From NCBI RefSeq assembly GCF_030815255.1, contig NZ_JAUSWN010000013.1, positions 1-64,000 on the forward strand: DNA of 64,000 bases. Reading direction: 5' to 3'. Below are positions 8,394 to 16,695 of the stretch, in pieces (the first letter of the stretch is position 1; each line of letters opens with the position of its first letter). The translations under genes and the position numbers were made by a program. Under the pieces are notes generated by a model, which saw only the letters and a program-made list of their open reading frames with translations, was not told the origin of the DNA and did no database searches. Origin of the DNA: Hathewaya limosa. GTDB taxonomy: Bacteria; Bacillota; Clostridia; Clostridiales; Clostridiaceae.

Positions 8394-9272
8394 ATGTTTG
8401 GATATGTTACTCCATGTAAAATGGAATTAAAAATGAAAGATTATGAAAAATTTAAAGCATATTATTGTGGCTTATGTAGAAGTATAAAAAAAAATTATGG
8501 TAACTTTCCTAGAATTACTTTAAATTATGATATGACCTTCTTAGCTATATTATTAGATGGTTTTTCTAAGGAAGAAAGAGAACTAGATCGAATTAGATGC
8601 ATAGTTCACCCTACTGAAAAAAAAATTATTATAAAAAATAATAAAGCCATAGATTATGCCGCCTATTGTAACATCATTCTTAGCTATTATAAACTTTTAG
8701 ATGATGCTAATGATGATAAGAAGCTCTCCCATAAACTAATGGGTGATTTACTAAAAAGATATTTAAAAAACAATAAAGATACTGAAAAGATAGAAACTTA
8801 TATAAAAAATTCATTAAGTCAATTAAGCGCTATGGAAAGTGGAAAAATAGAAAATTTAAATTTAGATAAAATCTCTCATCCCTTTGCTGATTTAACAGGT
8901 TTTTTAATTAGTAATTATGCATTAGACAAAAATATTAAAGAAAGTTTATATTTTCTAGGGTATAATATAGGTAAATGGATTTATCTTATAGATGCTTTTG
9001 ATGATTTAGAAAAAGATATGAAGGAAAATAAGTTTAATGCAATAAATAATATTTTAAATGTAAATCAGTTATCATATTTAGATTTTTCTAGTAAAATAGA
9101 AGAGAGAATAGATTTTATTTTAACAACTTGTGGAGCTAATGCCTTAAATATACTACAAAGGCTTCCTATAAAAAAAAATATAGACCTACTATATAATATA
9201 ATTCAATTTGGATTAATGGAAAAAATGGATAAAGTATTTAAAAGGAGTGAAAAAAATGAGAGATCCTTATGA
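8394..9272 (+). CDS. DUF5685 family protein
   Basis: About 292 aa. The N-terminus MFGYVTPCKMELK followed by YYCGLCRSIKKNYG is characteristic of DUF5685, with cysteines that could bind metal. The rest looks all-helical, with ALDKNIKESLYFLGYNIGKWIYLIDAFDDLEKD; the repeated Asp clusters (DAFDDLEKD, LLDDANDD) recall prenyl-chain-type helical bundles, but this is only a resemblance. The start at 8394 is chosen because the CYTH gene stops at 8392 and a GGGG ribosome site lies seven bases upstream; an in-frame ATG at 8364 inside the upstream gene is unlikely. No activity is known. It is usually found beside a J-domain protein gene, as here. Confidence 0.8.
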   Translation: MFGYVTPCKMELKMKDYEKFKAYYCGLCRSIKKNYGNFPRITLNYDMTFLAILLDGFSKEERELDRIRCIVHPTEKKIIIKNNKAIDYAAYCNIILSYYKLLDDANDDKKLSHKLMGDLLKRYLKNNKDTEKIETYIKNSLSQLSAMESGKIENLNLDKISHPFADLTGFLISNYALDKNIKESLYFLGYNIGKWIYLIDAFDDLEKDMKENKFNAINNILNVNQLSYLDFSSKIEERIDFILTTCGANALNILQRLPIKKNIDLLYNIIQFGLMEKMDKVFKRSEKNERSL

Positions 9273-9894
9273 GGTATTACAAGTTAGACAAGGTGCATCA
9301 AGAGATGAAATAAAATCAGCTTATAAAAAATTAGCTAAACAATTTCATCCAGATCAATACGGTGATAATCCTTTAAAAGACCTAGCTGAACAAAAAATGA
9401 TGGAAATAAATGAGGCTTATGAATATTTAATGAAAAATACTTCTGATAGTTATAGTCAAAGACAAAATTCCTATAATAATCAAAGTAATAACTATAATAC
9501 ATCAAATAATCAATCATATGATAATTCAAATGGTGATATATATCAAAGAATTAGAATGGATATCAACTCTGGAAATTTATCGGCGGCTGAGCAACAATTA
9601 AATAACGTTGCTTTTAAAGATGCTGAATGGAATTATTTAATGGGTTTAATATATCTTAGAAAAGGATGGTATGATAGTGCAAGTACTTATATAACTACTG
9701 CATTTAATTTAAATCCTTCAAATATTGAATATAGAAATGCATATAATAATTTATCTACTCAAAATAATAGTTATAGAAAAAATTATTATGGCAAAAGCAC
9801 TCGTGATAATGATATGTGCGACTTATGCGTAAAACTTTGGTGTGCAGATTCTTTATGTGAATGTATGGGTGGCGACCTTATTTCTTGTTTTTAA
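9256..9894 (+). CDS. J-domain protein with Cys-rich C-terminal tail
   Basis: About 212 aa. The N-terminal J domain (residues 1-65) has the HPD tripeptide at 31-33 that stimulates an Hsp70 partner. An Asn/Tyr/Ser-rich linker (about 70-100) follows, then one or two TPR-like helical pairs (AEWNYLMGLIYLRKGWYDSA). The last 25 residues hold six cysteines in the pattern CDLCVKLWCADSLCECMGG, plus one at the end, suggesting metal binding or membrane attachment by acylation. It lacks the G/F region and zinc finger of true DnaJ. The start at 9256 follows GGAGTGA. It overlaps the DUF5685 gene by 17 bases and is the last gene of the operon. Confidence 0.85.
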   Translation: MRDPYEVLQVRQGASRDEIKSAYKKLAKQFHPDQYGDNPLKDLAEQKMMEINEAYEYLMKNTSDSYSQRQNSYNNQSNNYNTSNNQSYDNSNGDIYQRIRMDINSGNLSAAEQQLNNVAFKDAEWNYLMGLIYLRKGWYDSASTYITTAFNLNPSNIEYRNAYNNLSTQNNSYRKNYYGKSTRDNDMCDLCVKLWCADSLCECMGGDLISCF

Positions 9895-9913
9895 AATTTT
9901 GTTCATAAGATTG

Positions 9914-9964
9914 TAAAACTTATCTTCCTTAAGCTTTATGCCCATATGAAGATAAGTTTTCTTA
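9914..9964 (+). terminator. Terminator after the J-domain operon
   Basis: A 13-bp inverted repeat (AAAACTTATCTTC / GAAGATAAGTTTT) with a 20-base loop, ending in TTTTCTT, 20 bases after the stop. Confidence 0.75.
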
Positions 9965-10005
9965 TTAAATAAGTGAAATTAACATTTTAAGGAGAATAGA
10001 AATAT

Positions 10006-10524
10006 ATGAATAAGAAAAATTTTCTTAGTAACAATATAGCTAAGGGAGGAATTTTTACTGCTATAAGTATAATATGTCTTTACTTAAGTATTTTAATTCC
10101 TGTAAATACTCTATTTTTTCTTATAGTTGCCTCTGCTTTAATTCCACTAACTCTTTTAAGTACCAATATAAAAACAACCTTTACCGTATATGGTGCAACA
10201 TCCCTTTTATCTTTAATATTAATTCCTTCTAAAGGGATCGCTCTAGGTTACATAATTTTATTTGGTATTTATGGAATTATAAAATTTTTTATAGAGTGTA
10301 TAAATAAACCTTTTATAGAATTATTACTTAAATTTCTATTTTTTAATTCTTCTTTAGGAATTTTATATTGTATTTATAAAACTTTACTCTTTAAAGCTAT
10401 AAACATAAATTTACCTTATTTTCTCATATTAATATTAGCTCAATTTGCTTTTATAATATTTGATTATGCTTTAACTGTATTTATTAATTATAGTGAAGAT
10501 CACTTATTAAAAAGGCTAAAATAG
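10006..10524 (+). CDS. Hypothetical integral membrane protein
   Basis: 172 aa, with about five hydrophobic helices (roughly 15-35, 37-54, 60-80, 85-115, 125-155) and short polar ends. The first helices resemble the start of small clostridial permease-like proteins, but I do not recognise a family. An S-component of an energy-coupling factor transporter is possible but unproven. AAGGAG lies ten bases before the ATG. It sits alone between the J-domain terminator and the leuS promoter. Confidence 0.65.
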   Translation: MNKKNFLSNNIAKGGIFTAISIICLYLSILIPVNTLFFLIVASALIPLTLLSTNIKTTFTVYGATSLLSLILIPSKGIALGYIILFGIYGIIKFFIECINKPFIELLLKFLFFNSSLGILYCIYKTLLFKAININLPYFLILILAQFAFIIFDYALTVFINYSEDHLLKRLK

Positions 10525-10529
10525 TAAGG

Positions 10530-10558
10530 TTGACATAAATTTTCTTTTACACTATAAT
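10530..10558 (+). promoter_or_regulatory. Sigma-A promoter of leuS
   Basis: Exact consensus: TTGACA at 10530-10535, a 17-base spacer and TATAAT at 10553-10558, immediately upstream of the T-box leader. Confidence 0.85.
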
Positions 10559-10593
10559 AAATTCAATATACAATTTAATATCTTATAAAAACA

Positions 10594-10820
10594 ATGAACA
10601 AGAGTAGTAATATATAATGTGTGTAAAGAGAGCTGTTGTTTGGTGAAAAACAGAGGCACTAATATGTGAACTTGCTTGGGAGTTTATCTATGATAATAAA
10701 TAGATACGGTTATTTACCGTTATTCATAACAAGTTGAGAATATATAATTTATATATTCTAATTAGAGTGGTACCGCGAATACAGCTTTCGTCTCTTATTT
10801 TGAGATGAAAGCTTTTTTTA
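10594..10820 (+). promoter_or_regulatory. T-box leader of leuS (leucine)
   Basis: The T-box core AGAGTGGTACCGCG lies at 10764-10777 and a factor-independent terminator (AGCTTTCGTCTC / GAGATGAAAGCT plus T run) at 10783-10819. Upstream are the Stem I elements (AGAGTAGTAA near 10600, GAGAGC near 10628). A CTT leucine codon follows GTGAA at 10671-10673, where the specifier is expected. Uncharged tRNA-Leu should stabilise the antiterminator and allow leuS transcription. The UGGU bulge suits a tRNA with discriminator A. The 350-base gap between the membrane protein gene and leuS holds only this element and its promoter. Confidence 0.92.
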
Positions 10821-10874
10821 GTTTAAAAATTATATTTATAATAAATTAAAAAAGTTAAAAGGAGGACTAATATT

Positions 10875-13310
10875 ATGAGTTATAATACTGAAATTGATAG
10901 AAAATGGCAAAAAAAATGGGAAGAAACTGAGTTATATAAATTTGATCCTAAAAAAGAAGGAGAAAAATTATATGTTCTTGAAATGTTCTCTTACCCTTCT
11001 GGAAGTCAGTTACACGCTGGACATTGGTTTAACTATGGGCCAGTAGATTCCTGGGCTAGATTTAAAAGAATGAGAGGATATAACGTATTTCAACCAATGG
11101 GATTTGATGCTTTTGGACTTCCTGCTGAAAACTTTGCAATCAAAACTGGAATTCACCCTAAAGATTCAACTGTAAAAAATATTGCTAAAATGGAAGAGCA
11201 ATTAAAAGCTATGGGTGCTATGTTCAACTGGGAAAATGAAATAGTAACTTGTGAGGAAGATTACTATAAATGGACTCAATGGTTATTCTTAAAATTATAT
11301 GAAAAAGGATTGGCATATAGAAAAAATGCTCCAGTAAATTGGTGTCCTAGTTGTAATACAGTACTTGCAAATGAACAAGTAGTTGATGGTTGTTGTGAAA
11401 GATGTGATTCTGAGGTTATAAAAAAAGATCTTACTCAATGGTTCTTAAAAATAACTGATTATGCAGATGAATTACTAGAAAAATTAGATACCTTAGATTG
11501 GCCTGAAAAAACTAAATCAATGCAAAAACATTGGATAGGTAAATCAACTGGAGCTGAAGTAACTTTCAAGTTAGATGGTTCTGATTTAACTTTCAATGTG
11601 TTTACTACAAGACCAGATACTCTATTTGGTGTTTCTTATGTAGTTTTAGCACCTGAAAACAAATTAGTAGATGAAATCACTACTGAAGAAAACAAAGCTG
11701 CTGTAGATGCTTATAGAGAAGCTGCTAAAAAACAATCTGAAATAGAAAGACAATCTATTTCTAGAGAAAAAACAGGTGTATTTACAGGTGCATATGCTAT
11801 TAACCCTATAAATAATAAAAAAGTACCTGTTTGGGTTGGTGACTATGTGTTAAATACATATGGTACTGGTGCTGTTATGGCTGTTCCTGCACATGATGAA
11901 AGAGACTTTGCATTTGCTACAAAATATAGCCTTCCAATAGAAAGAGTTATTGAAGGTGGGGAAACTCTTCCTTATGTCGAATCCGGTGTACTTGTAAATA
12001 GTGGAGAATTCTCTGGTTTAAATTCTGAAGAAGCCAAAAAAGCTATTGTTGATAAATTAGTGAAGGATGGTATTGGTTTATCTAAAACTAACTTTAGATT
12101 AAGAGATTGGTTAGTTTCTAGACAAAGATACTGGGGTGCTCCAATTCCTATGATTTATTGTGATAAATGTGGAATTGTACCAGTACCTGAAAAAGATCTT
12201 CCAGTAAAATTACCTTACAATGTGGAATTCACTCCTGATGGAAAATCTCCACTTGCTAAATGTGAGGAATTTGTAAATACTACTTGCCCTCATTGTGGTG
12301 GCCCTGCTCATAGAGAAGTAGATACCTTAGATACATTTGTTTGTTCTTCTTGGTATTATTTAAGATATCCTGATAACAAAAATTGTGAAAAAGCTTTTGA
12401 TCCAGAACTAATTAATCAAATATTACCTGTTGATAAATACGTGGGTGGACCAGAACATGCTTGCATGCACTTACTTTATGCAAGATTCATAACTAAAGCT
12501 CTAAGAGATATGGGATATTTAAAATTTGATGAACCATTTAAATCTCTTACTCACCAAGGTTTAATACTTGGACCTGATGGACTAAAAATGAGTAAATCTA
12601 AAGGAAATACTATTTCACCTGATGATTACATTAGTAAGTATGGTTCAGATGTATTTAGAATGTATTTAATGTTCGGATTTGCTTACACTGAAGGTGGGGC
12701 TTGGAGCGACGAAACTATAAAATCTATTTCTAAATTTGTAGATAGAATAGAAAGAACTCTTGATTCATTTATTGAAGAAATAAAGAAAAATGAAAACGGA
12801 AAAGATACTATAGATAAGGCTGAAAAAGAGTTAAATTTCTGGAGACATTCTTCAATTAAAGCTGTAACTGCAGATAATGAAATTCTTCAATTTAATACTT
12901 CTATAGCTAGATTGATGGAATTTTTAAATGCATTTTCTAAATACGCAAATGAGACTTCTAAAAACTATGACTTCTTAAAAGAAACTATAATAGATTTCTT
13001 AAAACTTTTAGCTCCATTTGCACCTCATTTTGCAGAAGAAAAATGGGAAGCATTAGGTCTTAACTTCTCTATTTTCAATGAAAAATGGCCAGAATTTGAT
13101 GAAAAAGCATTAATTAAAGATGAAGTTGAAATAGCAATTCAAGTTAACGGCAAAATTAAAGCTAGAATAGATATACCTTCTAATTTGGTTGAAGATGAGA
13201 TAAAAGAATCTGCCTTAAATTGTGAAGAAATTAAAAAAGTTATTGAAGGAAAAACTATTAGAAAAGTTATTGTTATAAAGGGTAGACTAGTTAACATAGT
13301 AGCTAATTAG
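10875..13310 (+). CDS. leuS: Leucyl-tRNA synthetase
   Basis: 811 aa, full length for the bacterial class I enzyme that charges tRNA-Leu. The HIGH motif is HAGH at residues 47-50 and KMSKS is at 571-575. Between them lie the CP1 editing domain (TTRPDTLFG, GTGAVMAVPAHDERD) and a zinc-binding insertion with CPSC/CCERC cysteines. A second Cys cluster (CDKCG...CPHCGG) precedes the KMSKS loop. AGGAGGAC sits eight bases before the ATG. Expression is controlled by the T-box upstream, and a terminator follows 40 bases downstream. Confidence 0.98.
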   Translation: MSYNTEIDRKWQKKWEETELYKFDPKKEGEKLYVLEMFSYPSGSQLHAGHWFNYGPVDSWARFKRMRGYNVFQPMGFDAFGLPAENFAIKTGIHPKDSTVKNIAKMEEQLKAMGAMFNWENEIVTCEEDYYKWTQWLFLKLYEKGLAYRKNAPVNWCPSCNTVLANEQVVDGCCERCDSEVIKKDLTQWFLKITDYADELLEKLDTLDWPEKTKSMQKHWIGKSTGAEVTFKLDGSDLTFNVFTTRPDTLFGVSYVVLAPENKLVDEITTEENKAAVDAYREAAKKQSEIERQSISREKTGVFTGAYAINPINNKKVPVWVGDYVLNTYGTGAVMAVPAHDERDFAFATKYSLPIERVIEGGETLPYVESGVLVNSGEFSGLNSEEAKKAIVDKLVKDGIGLSKTNFRLRDWLVSRQRYWGAPIPMIYCDKCGIVPVPEKDLPVKLPYNVEFTPDGKSPLAKCEEFVNTTCPHCGGPAHREVDTLDTFVCSSWYYLRYPDNKNCEKAFDPELINQILPVDKYVGGPEHACMHLLYARFITKALRDMGYLKFDEPFKSLTHQGLILGPDGLKMSKSKGNTISPDDYISKYGSDVFRMYLMFGFAYTEGGAWSDETIKSISKFVDRIERTLDSFIEEIKKNENGKDTIDKAEKELNFWRHSSIKAVTADNEILQFNTSIARLMEFLNAFSKYANETSKNYDFLKETIIDFLKLLAPFAPHFAEEKWEALGLNFSIFNEKWPEFDEKALIKDEVEIAIQVNGKIKARIDIPSNLVEDEIKESALNCEEIKKVIEGKTIRKVIVIKGRLVNIVAN

Positions 13311-13351
13311 TTTTATAAAACTTTCAATTATAAAATACTTGAATATAATAT

Positions 13352-13403
13352 AAAAAATAGTATTAAGAGAAGAATTTAATTTCTCTCTTAATACTATTTT
13401 TAT
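13352..13403. terminator. Bidirectional terminator between leuS and the minus-strand membrane gene
   Basis: A long inverted repeat (AAAATAGTATTAAGAGA with TCTCTTAATACTATTTT) flanked by A/T runs on both sides, between convergent genes. Confidence 0.8.
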
Positions 13404-13416
13404 AAACAATAATATT

Positions 13417-13731
13417 TTAATCTATTATACCATACTTCTTTTTAAATCCAGATATAAATATTTTATTTAATAAACAAACAAGCATACCTGTAACCCAAAT
13501 ATCTTTACCTTTTAGTAAATTTAATATACATAATAATGCTAATATAACAATACTAACTCCTGTTATGCCATCTATGATTCTTTCACATTTTATATATTTA
13601 TTTATATTCTTCTTATTCTCAATATTCTTTTTCATTATTCTTGATGACAACTTATATTTACCGAAAATTGATGTGAAAATAAGTGCTATCCCAAAAATTA
13701 TTATAATTAAACTTATTGATAAATTAAACAT
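13417..13731 (-). CDS. Small membrane protein downstream of relQ
   Basis: 104 aa, with three predicted helices (about 4-24, 58-75 and 79-92) and a Lys/Asn-rich loop at 30-50. No family is recognised. Its ATG lies four bases after the alarmone synthetase stop, so it is almost certainly co-transcribed and possibly translationally coupled. Whether it affects alarmone signalling is unknown. A bidirectional terminator follows. Confidence 0.55.
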   Translation of the reverse strand: MFNLSISLIIIIFGIALIFTSIFGKYKLSSRIMKKNIENKKNINKYIKCERIIDGITGVSIVILALLCILNLLKGKDIWVTGMLVCLLNKIFISGFKKKYGIID

Positions 13732-13735
13732 GATC

Positions 13736-14527
13736 TTATGCCCTATATACCTTGATTATTTTTTCTGTATTTTGAAGAAGTATACTTAACTCCATTATGT
13801 CTCCTTCTTCTAATAAAATATTTAATTGATCTCTAAATCTTGCTACTTCCGCTTTTTTACCTAAAGCTCCTAAAATAGCTAGGTTATCCGATATATTAGA
13901 AATCAAACTAGACTTAATTTCAAATAACTTTTGAGCATCTTTAATTTCCTCTTTAATATCCATCATCTCTTGATCTAACACAAATGCTGCATCTGCTGCC
14001 TTTTTTAATTTTTCTTTTATATCTGCTGGAATAGCATGTTTATATTTATAATTTAATGAATGTTCTACAGTAGCCCAAAAATTCATGGCTAAAGTTCTTA
14101 TCTGAAATTCTGCTAATATTTCTTTTTCTCCCTCTGCCATATATACAGGATATTTTATAATTATATGATAACTTCTATATCCACTTACCTTAACATTAGT
14201 AACATAATCTTTTTCATAAATTATTTGCATATCTTTTCTTGATCTTATTATATTAACAACCTTTTCAATATCATCAACAAACTGACACATTACCCTTATA
14301 CCAGCTATATCTTCCATCTCATACTCTATTCTATCTATAGGCATATCAAATTTATGGGCTTTTTCCAATATACTAGAAATTTCTTTAACCCTGCCTGTAA
14401 CAAATTCAATAGGTGAATATTCATTTCTTCGTCTATATTCTTTTCTTATACTTTTAAATTTTGTTTTTAACTCCTCTACCGCTTGTTCATAAGGTAAAAG
14501 AAAACTCTTCCACTCCTTAACAGCCAT
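13736..14527 (-). CDS. relQ: GTP pyrophosphokinase, RelQ-type small alarmone synthetase
   Basis: About 263 aa. It transfers pyrophosphate from ATP to GDP or GTP to make (p)ppGpp. Family motifs visible are EDIAGIRVMC, SGYRSYH and EFQIRTLAMNFWATVEH. There is no HD hydrolase, TGS or ACT domain, so it is a stand-alone synthetase of the RelQ/YjbM class rather than a bifunctional Rel. The helical C-terminus (about 180-260) should mediate tetramerisation and RNA-dependent control as in RelQ. The start at 14527 (MAVKEWKSF) is preferred over 14536 because the purine-rich AAAGGATGG site covers the upstream ATG. A small membrane protein gene follows four bases later. Confidence 0.88.
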   Translation of the reverse strand: MAVKEWKSFLLPYEQAVEELKTKFKSIRKEYRRRNEYSPIEFVTGRVKEISSILEKAHKFDMPIDRIEYEMEDIAGIRVMCQFVDDIEKVVNIIRSRKDMQIIYEKDYVTNVKVSGYRSYHIIIKYPVYMAEGEKEILAEFQIRTLAMNFWATVEHSLNYKYKHAIPADIKEKLKKAADAAFVLDQEMMDIKEEIKDAQKLFEIKSSLISNISDNLAILGALGKKAEVARFRDQLNILLEEGDIMELSILLQNTEKIIKVYRA

Positions 14528-14708
14528 ATTACCCATCCTTTTAATTAAATTAATTTCACCAAACCTCTAAAGTTTTACAACTTTTTAAAGAATATTATAA
14601 TACAACCTTATATATTATAACTATTTTAATAAATATATTGTACTACAAAAGATTGTTATTATCCATAACAAATCTTTATCATAAATTTATATTAAGGCGT
14701 GATACTAA

Positions 14709-15530
14709 ATGAAAAATTATATTTTTAAGGGACTAGAAAAGTTAGGCTTTCAGATGAATAAAAATATAAATATCTATGAAGAAGAAGAAAGAAAAATCAA
14801 AGAAACTTGTAAAACTAAAACCAATTCTAGTGATTCTAATAGAGCAAAAACTTACTTATATCACAAAACTGTAACCTGCCCTGTATGCAAATCGACATTC
14901 AAAGCCATTGCTGTAAAATCATCAGCTTATAAGTTAAAAAATAGAGATTCCGATTTATTTATGCATTATGAATTTATAAATCCTTACTTATATGATGTTT
15001 GGGCTTGTGAAAATTGTGGATATGCAGCATTAAAAGCAGATTTTCCAAAAATTAAGAGTATAGAAATTGATTTGGTTAAAAAGAATATATGTGATCAATG
15101 GAAGAAAAAAAGTTATCCTGAAACATATGATGTGAAAATAGCTATTGAAAGATATAAATTAGCTCTTTTAAATTACGTAGTAATGAAATCTAGATCAAGT
15201 AAAAAGGGTATTGCATGTTTAAAAATAGCTTGGATGTATAGATTGCTAGATTCTCCTGAAGCTAAAGAACGAGAATTATTTTTTATGAATCAAGCTATAA
15301 CTGGTCTTGAATATGCTTATCTAAATGAAGGTTTTCCTATATACGGCATGGATTCTAGCACCATAATGTATCTTTTAGGTGAACTTAATAGACGTTGTGA
15401 AAATTATGATGTCGCTCTTAAATGGTTTAGCACAGTTATAACTACACGTGGTGTAAAAGAAAGATTAAAAGATCTAGCTAGAACTCAAAAAGAACTTACT
15501 CAAGAAAGCCTAGAAAATAAACCTACATAA
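14709..15530 (+). CDS. DUF2225 family protein
   Basis: 273 aa. DUF2225 proteins have an N-terminal zinc-ribbon-like part and TPR-like helices. Here CPVCKSTF (around 57-64) and CENCGYAALKADF (around 99-111) provide two CxxC pairs. The C-terminal half holds a helical repeat (YKLALLNYV, CLKIAWMYRLLDS, YDVALKWFSTVI). About 45 polar residues precede the first cysteine pair, more than usual. GGCGTGA before ATG 14709 supports this start, with ATG at codon 16 as the alternative. Function unknown. Confidence 0.82.
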   Translation: MKNYIFKGLEKLGFQMNKNINIYEEEERKIKETCKTKTNSSDSNRAKTYLYHKTVTCPVCKSTFKAIAVKSSAYKLKNRDSDLFMHYEFINPYLYDVWACENCGYAALKADFPKIKSIEIDLVKKNICDQWKKKSYPETYDVKIAIERYKLALLNYVVMKSRSSKKGIACLKIAWMYRLLDSPEAKERELFFMNQAITGLEYAYLNEGFPIYGMDSSTIMYLLGELNRRCENYDVALKWFSTVITTRGVKERLKDLARTQKELTQESLENKPT

Positions 15531-15543
15531 TATTAAAATTTTA

Positions 15544-15587
15544 CCTATAAAATAGACACTTGAAATCTATTCTATAGGATTTTTTTA
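15544..15587 (+). terminator. Terminator after the DUF2225 gene
   Basis: A 13-bp stem with one mismatch (arms 15544-15556 and 15566-15578), followed by seven Ts. Confidence 0.8.
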
Positions 15588-15631
15588 TCTTCTTTATATT
15601 CTTAGTACTTAAATAAATTACTTACATTAAT

Positions 15632-15674
15632 AAAAAATAAGATGATTCTCATCTTATTTGAAAATCATCTTACT
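15632..15674 (-). terminator. Terminator of the phosphoesterase operon
   Basis: On the minus strand, AAGATGATT pairs with AATCATCTT around a 14-base loop, followed by ATTTTTTA. It is convergent with the plus-strand terminator at 15544-15587. Confidence 0.75.
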
Positions 15675-15698
15675 AAACATAATAATATAATTCTATAT

Positions 15699-16388
15699 TT
15701 ATTCTTTTATTAACATAGGATTAAAATTTAAATAATCTGAAGAAGTCATTATATATTTTATTCCGTCTCTTTCTTCTTCAAATACTTTTTTAAGTGATGG
15801 TCCATGTAAATGTCCATAAAGCACATACTCTACCCCATACTCTTTCAAAACTTTAACAAATTCATTATCCTCCATACCTTCATATATAGGAGGATAATGA
15901 GTCATAACTATAAATTTAGAGTATCCTTTTTTAACAGCATCATCTAAAGATAATTTTAATCTAATACACTCTCTCTTATAAATTTTATCATCATGACTAG
16001 TAAAATTATTTCCTCCAGGTAAAGTCCATCCTCTAGTACCGCATATAGCATAATCTTTATAATTAAAAGAAGTATTTTGTATAAAATTCAAATCTCCATA
16101 AAGATTATTTAATCTCTTTATCCCACTCCACCAGTAATCATGATTTCCTTTAATTAGAATCTTTTTTCCTGGTAAATTATGGATCCAATTTAAATCTTCT
16201 AATCCTTCTTCCATATTCATAGACCATGATATGTCTCCAGCAATTAAAATTGTGTCTTCTTCACTTATCTTACTTAACCAATTTTCTTTGATCTTCTCTT
16301 CATGTTTATGCCAATTATCACCAAAAATACTCATAGGCTTATCTGTTGTTAATGCTAAATGTAAATCAGAAATTGCCCATAATGCCAT
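15699..16388 (-). CDS. Calcineurin-like metallophosphoesterase
   Basis: 229 aa. The dimetal phosphoesterase motifs are all present in order: SDLH (residues 7-10), AGDISW, KGNHDYWW, MTHYPP and GHLHG. It therefore should hydrolyse a phosphomonoester or diester with a Mn/Fe/Zn pair; the substrate is not predictable. AAGGTGAT sits directly before the ATG, and the FhlB-like gene ends nine bases upstream, so it is the last gene of a three-gene operon with the flagellar-like pair. No membrane segments. Confidence 0.88.
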   Translation of the reverse strand: MALWAISDLHLALTTDKPMSIFGDNWHKHEEKIKENWLSKISEEDTILIAGDISWSMNMEEGLEDLNWIHNLPGKKILIKGNHDYWWSGIKRLNNLYGDLNFIQNTSFNYKDYAICGTRGWTLPGGNNFTSHDDKIYKRECIRLKLSLDDAVKKGYSKFIVMTHYPPIYEGMEDNEFVKVLKEYGVEYVLYGHLHGPSLKKVFEEERDGIKYIMTSSDYLNFNPMLIKE

Positions 16389-16397
16389 ATAATCACC

Positions 16398-16658
16398 TTA
16401 TTCTATTAAACTGTCTATTTCTAAAACATAGGCTAAAACACTAGCAACAGCATCATAAAGTTCTGCGGGAACATTATCTCCTACATCCACCTTAGTTAAA
16501 AGCTCTGTAAGCTCTTTATTCTCTACTATAGGTACATCACTTTCTTTGGCTTTATCTATTATTTTTTCTGCTATTTGTCCCGCACCTGCCGCTGTAACTA
16601 CTGGTGCCTCATAAGTACTTTCATACTTTAAAGCAGCAGCCTTTCTTCTCTTATTCAT
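16398..16658 (-). CDS. FlhB C-terminal-domain-like protein (EscU/YscU/HrcU family switch)
   Basis: 86 aa. It corresponds to the cytoplasmic tail of FlhB, the export-gate switch of flagellar type III secretion, and matches the stand-alone homologue YlqH/FhlB of bacilli. ALKYEST corresponds to the region just after the NPTH autocleavage site of FlhB, but NPTH itself is absent, so it should not self-cleave. It follows the FliK-like gene by about 37 bases, as ylqG-ylqH do in Bacillus. No other flagellar genes are present in this window. Its function away from the flagellum is unclear. Confidence 0.85.
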   Translation of the reverse strand: MNKRRKAAALKYESTYEAPVVTAAGAGQIAEKIIDKAKESDVPIVENKELTELLTKVDVGDNVPAELYDAVASVLAYVLEIDSLIE

Positions 16659-16695
16659 AATCTTATCACATCCCAGATAAAAATAAAATACTTTG

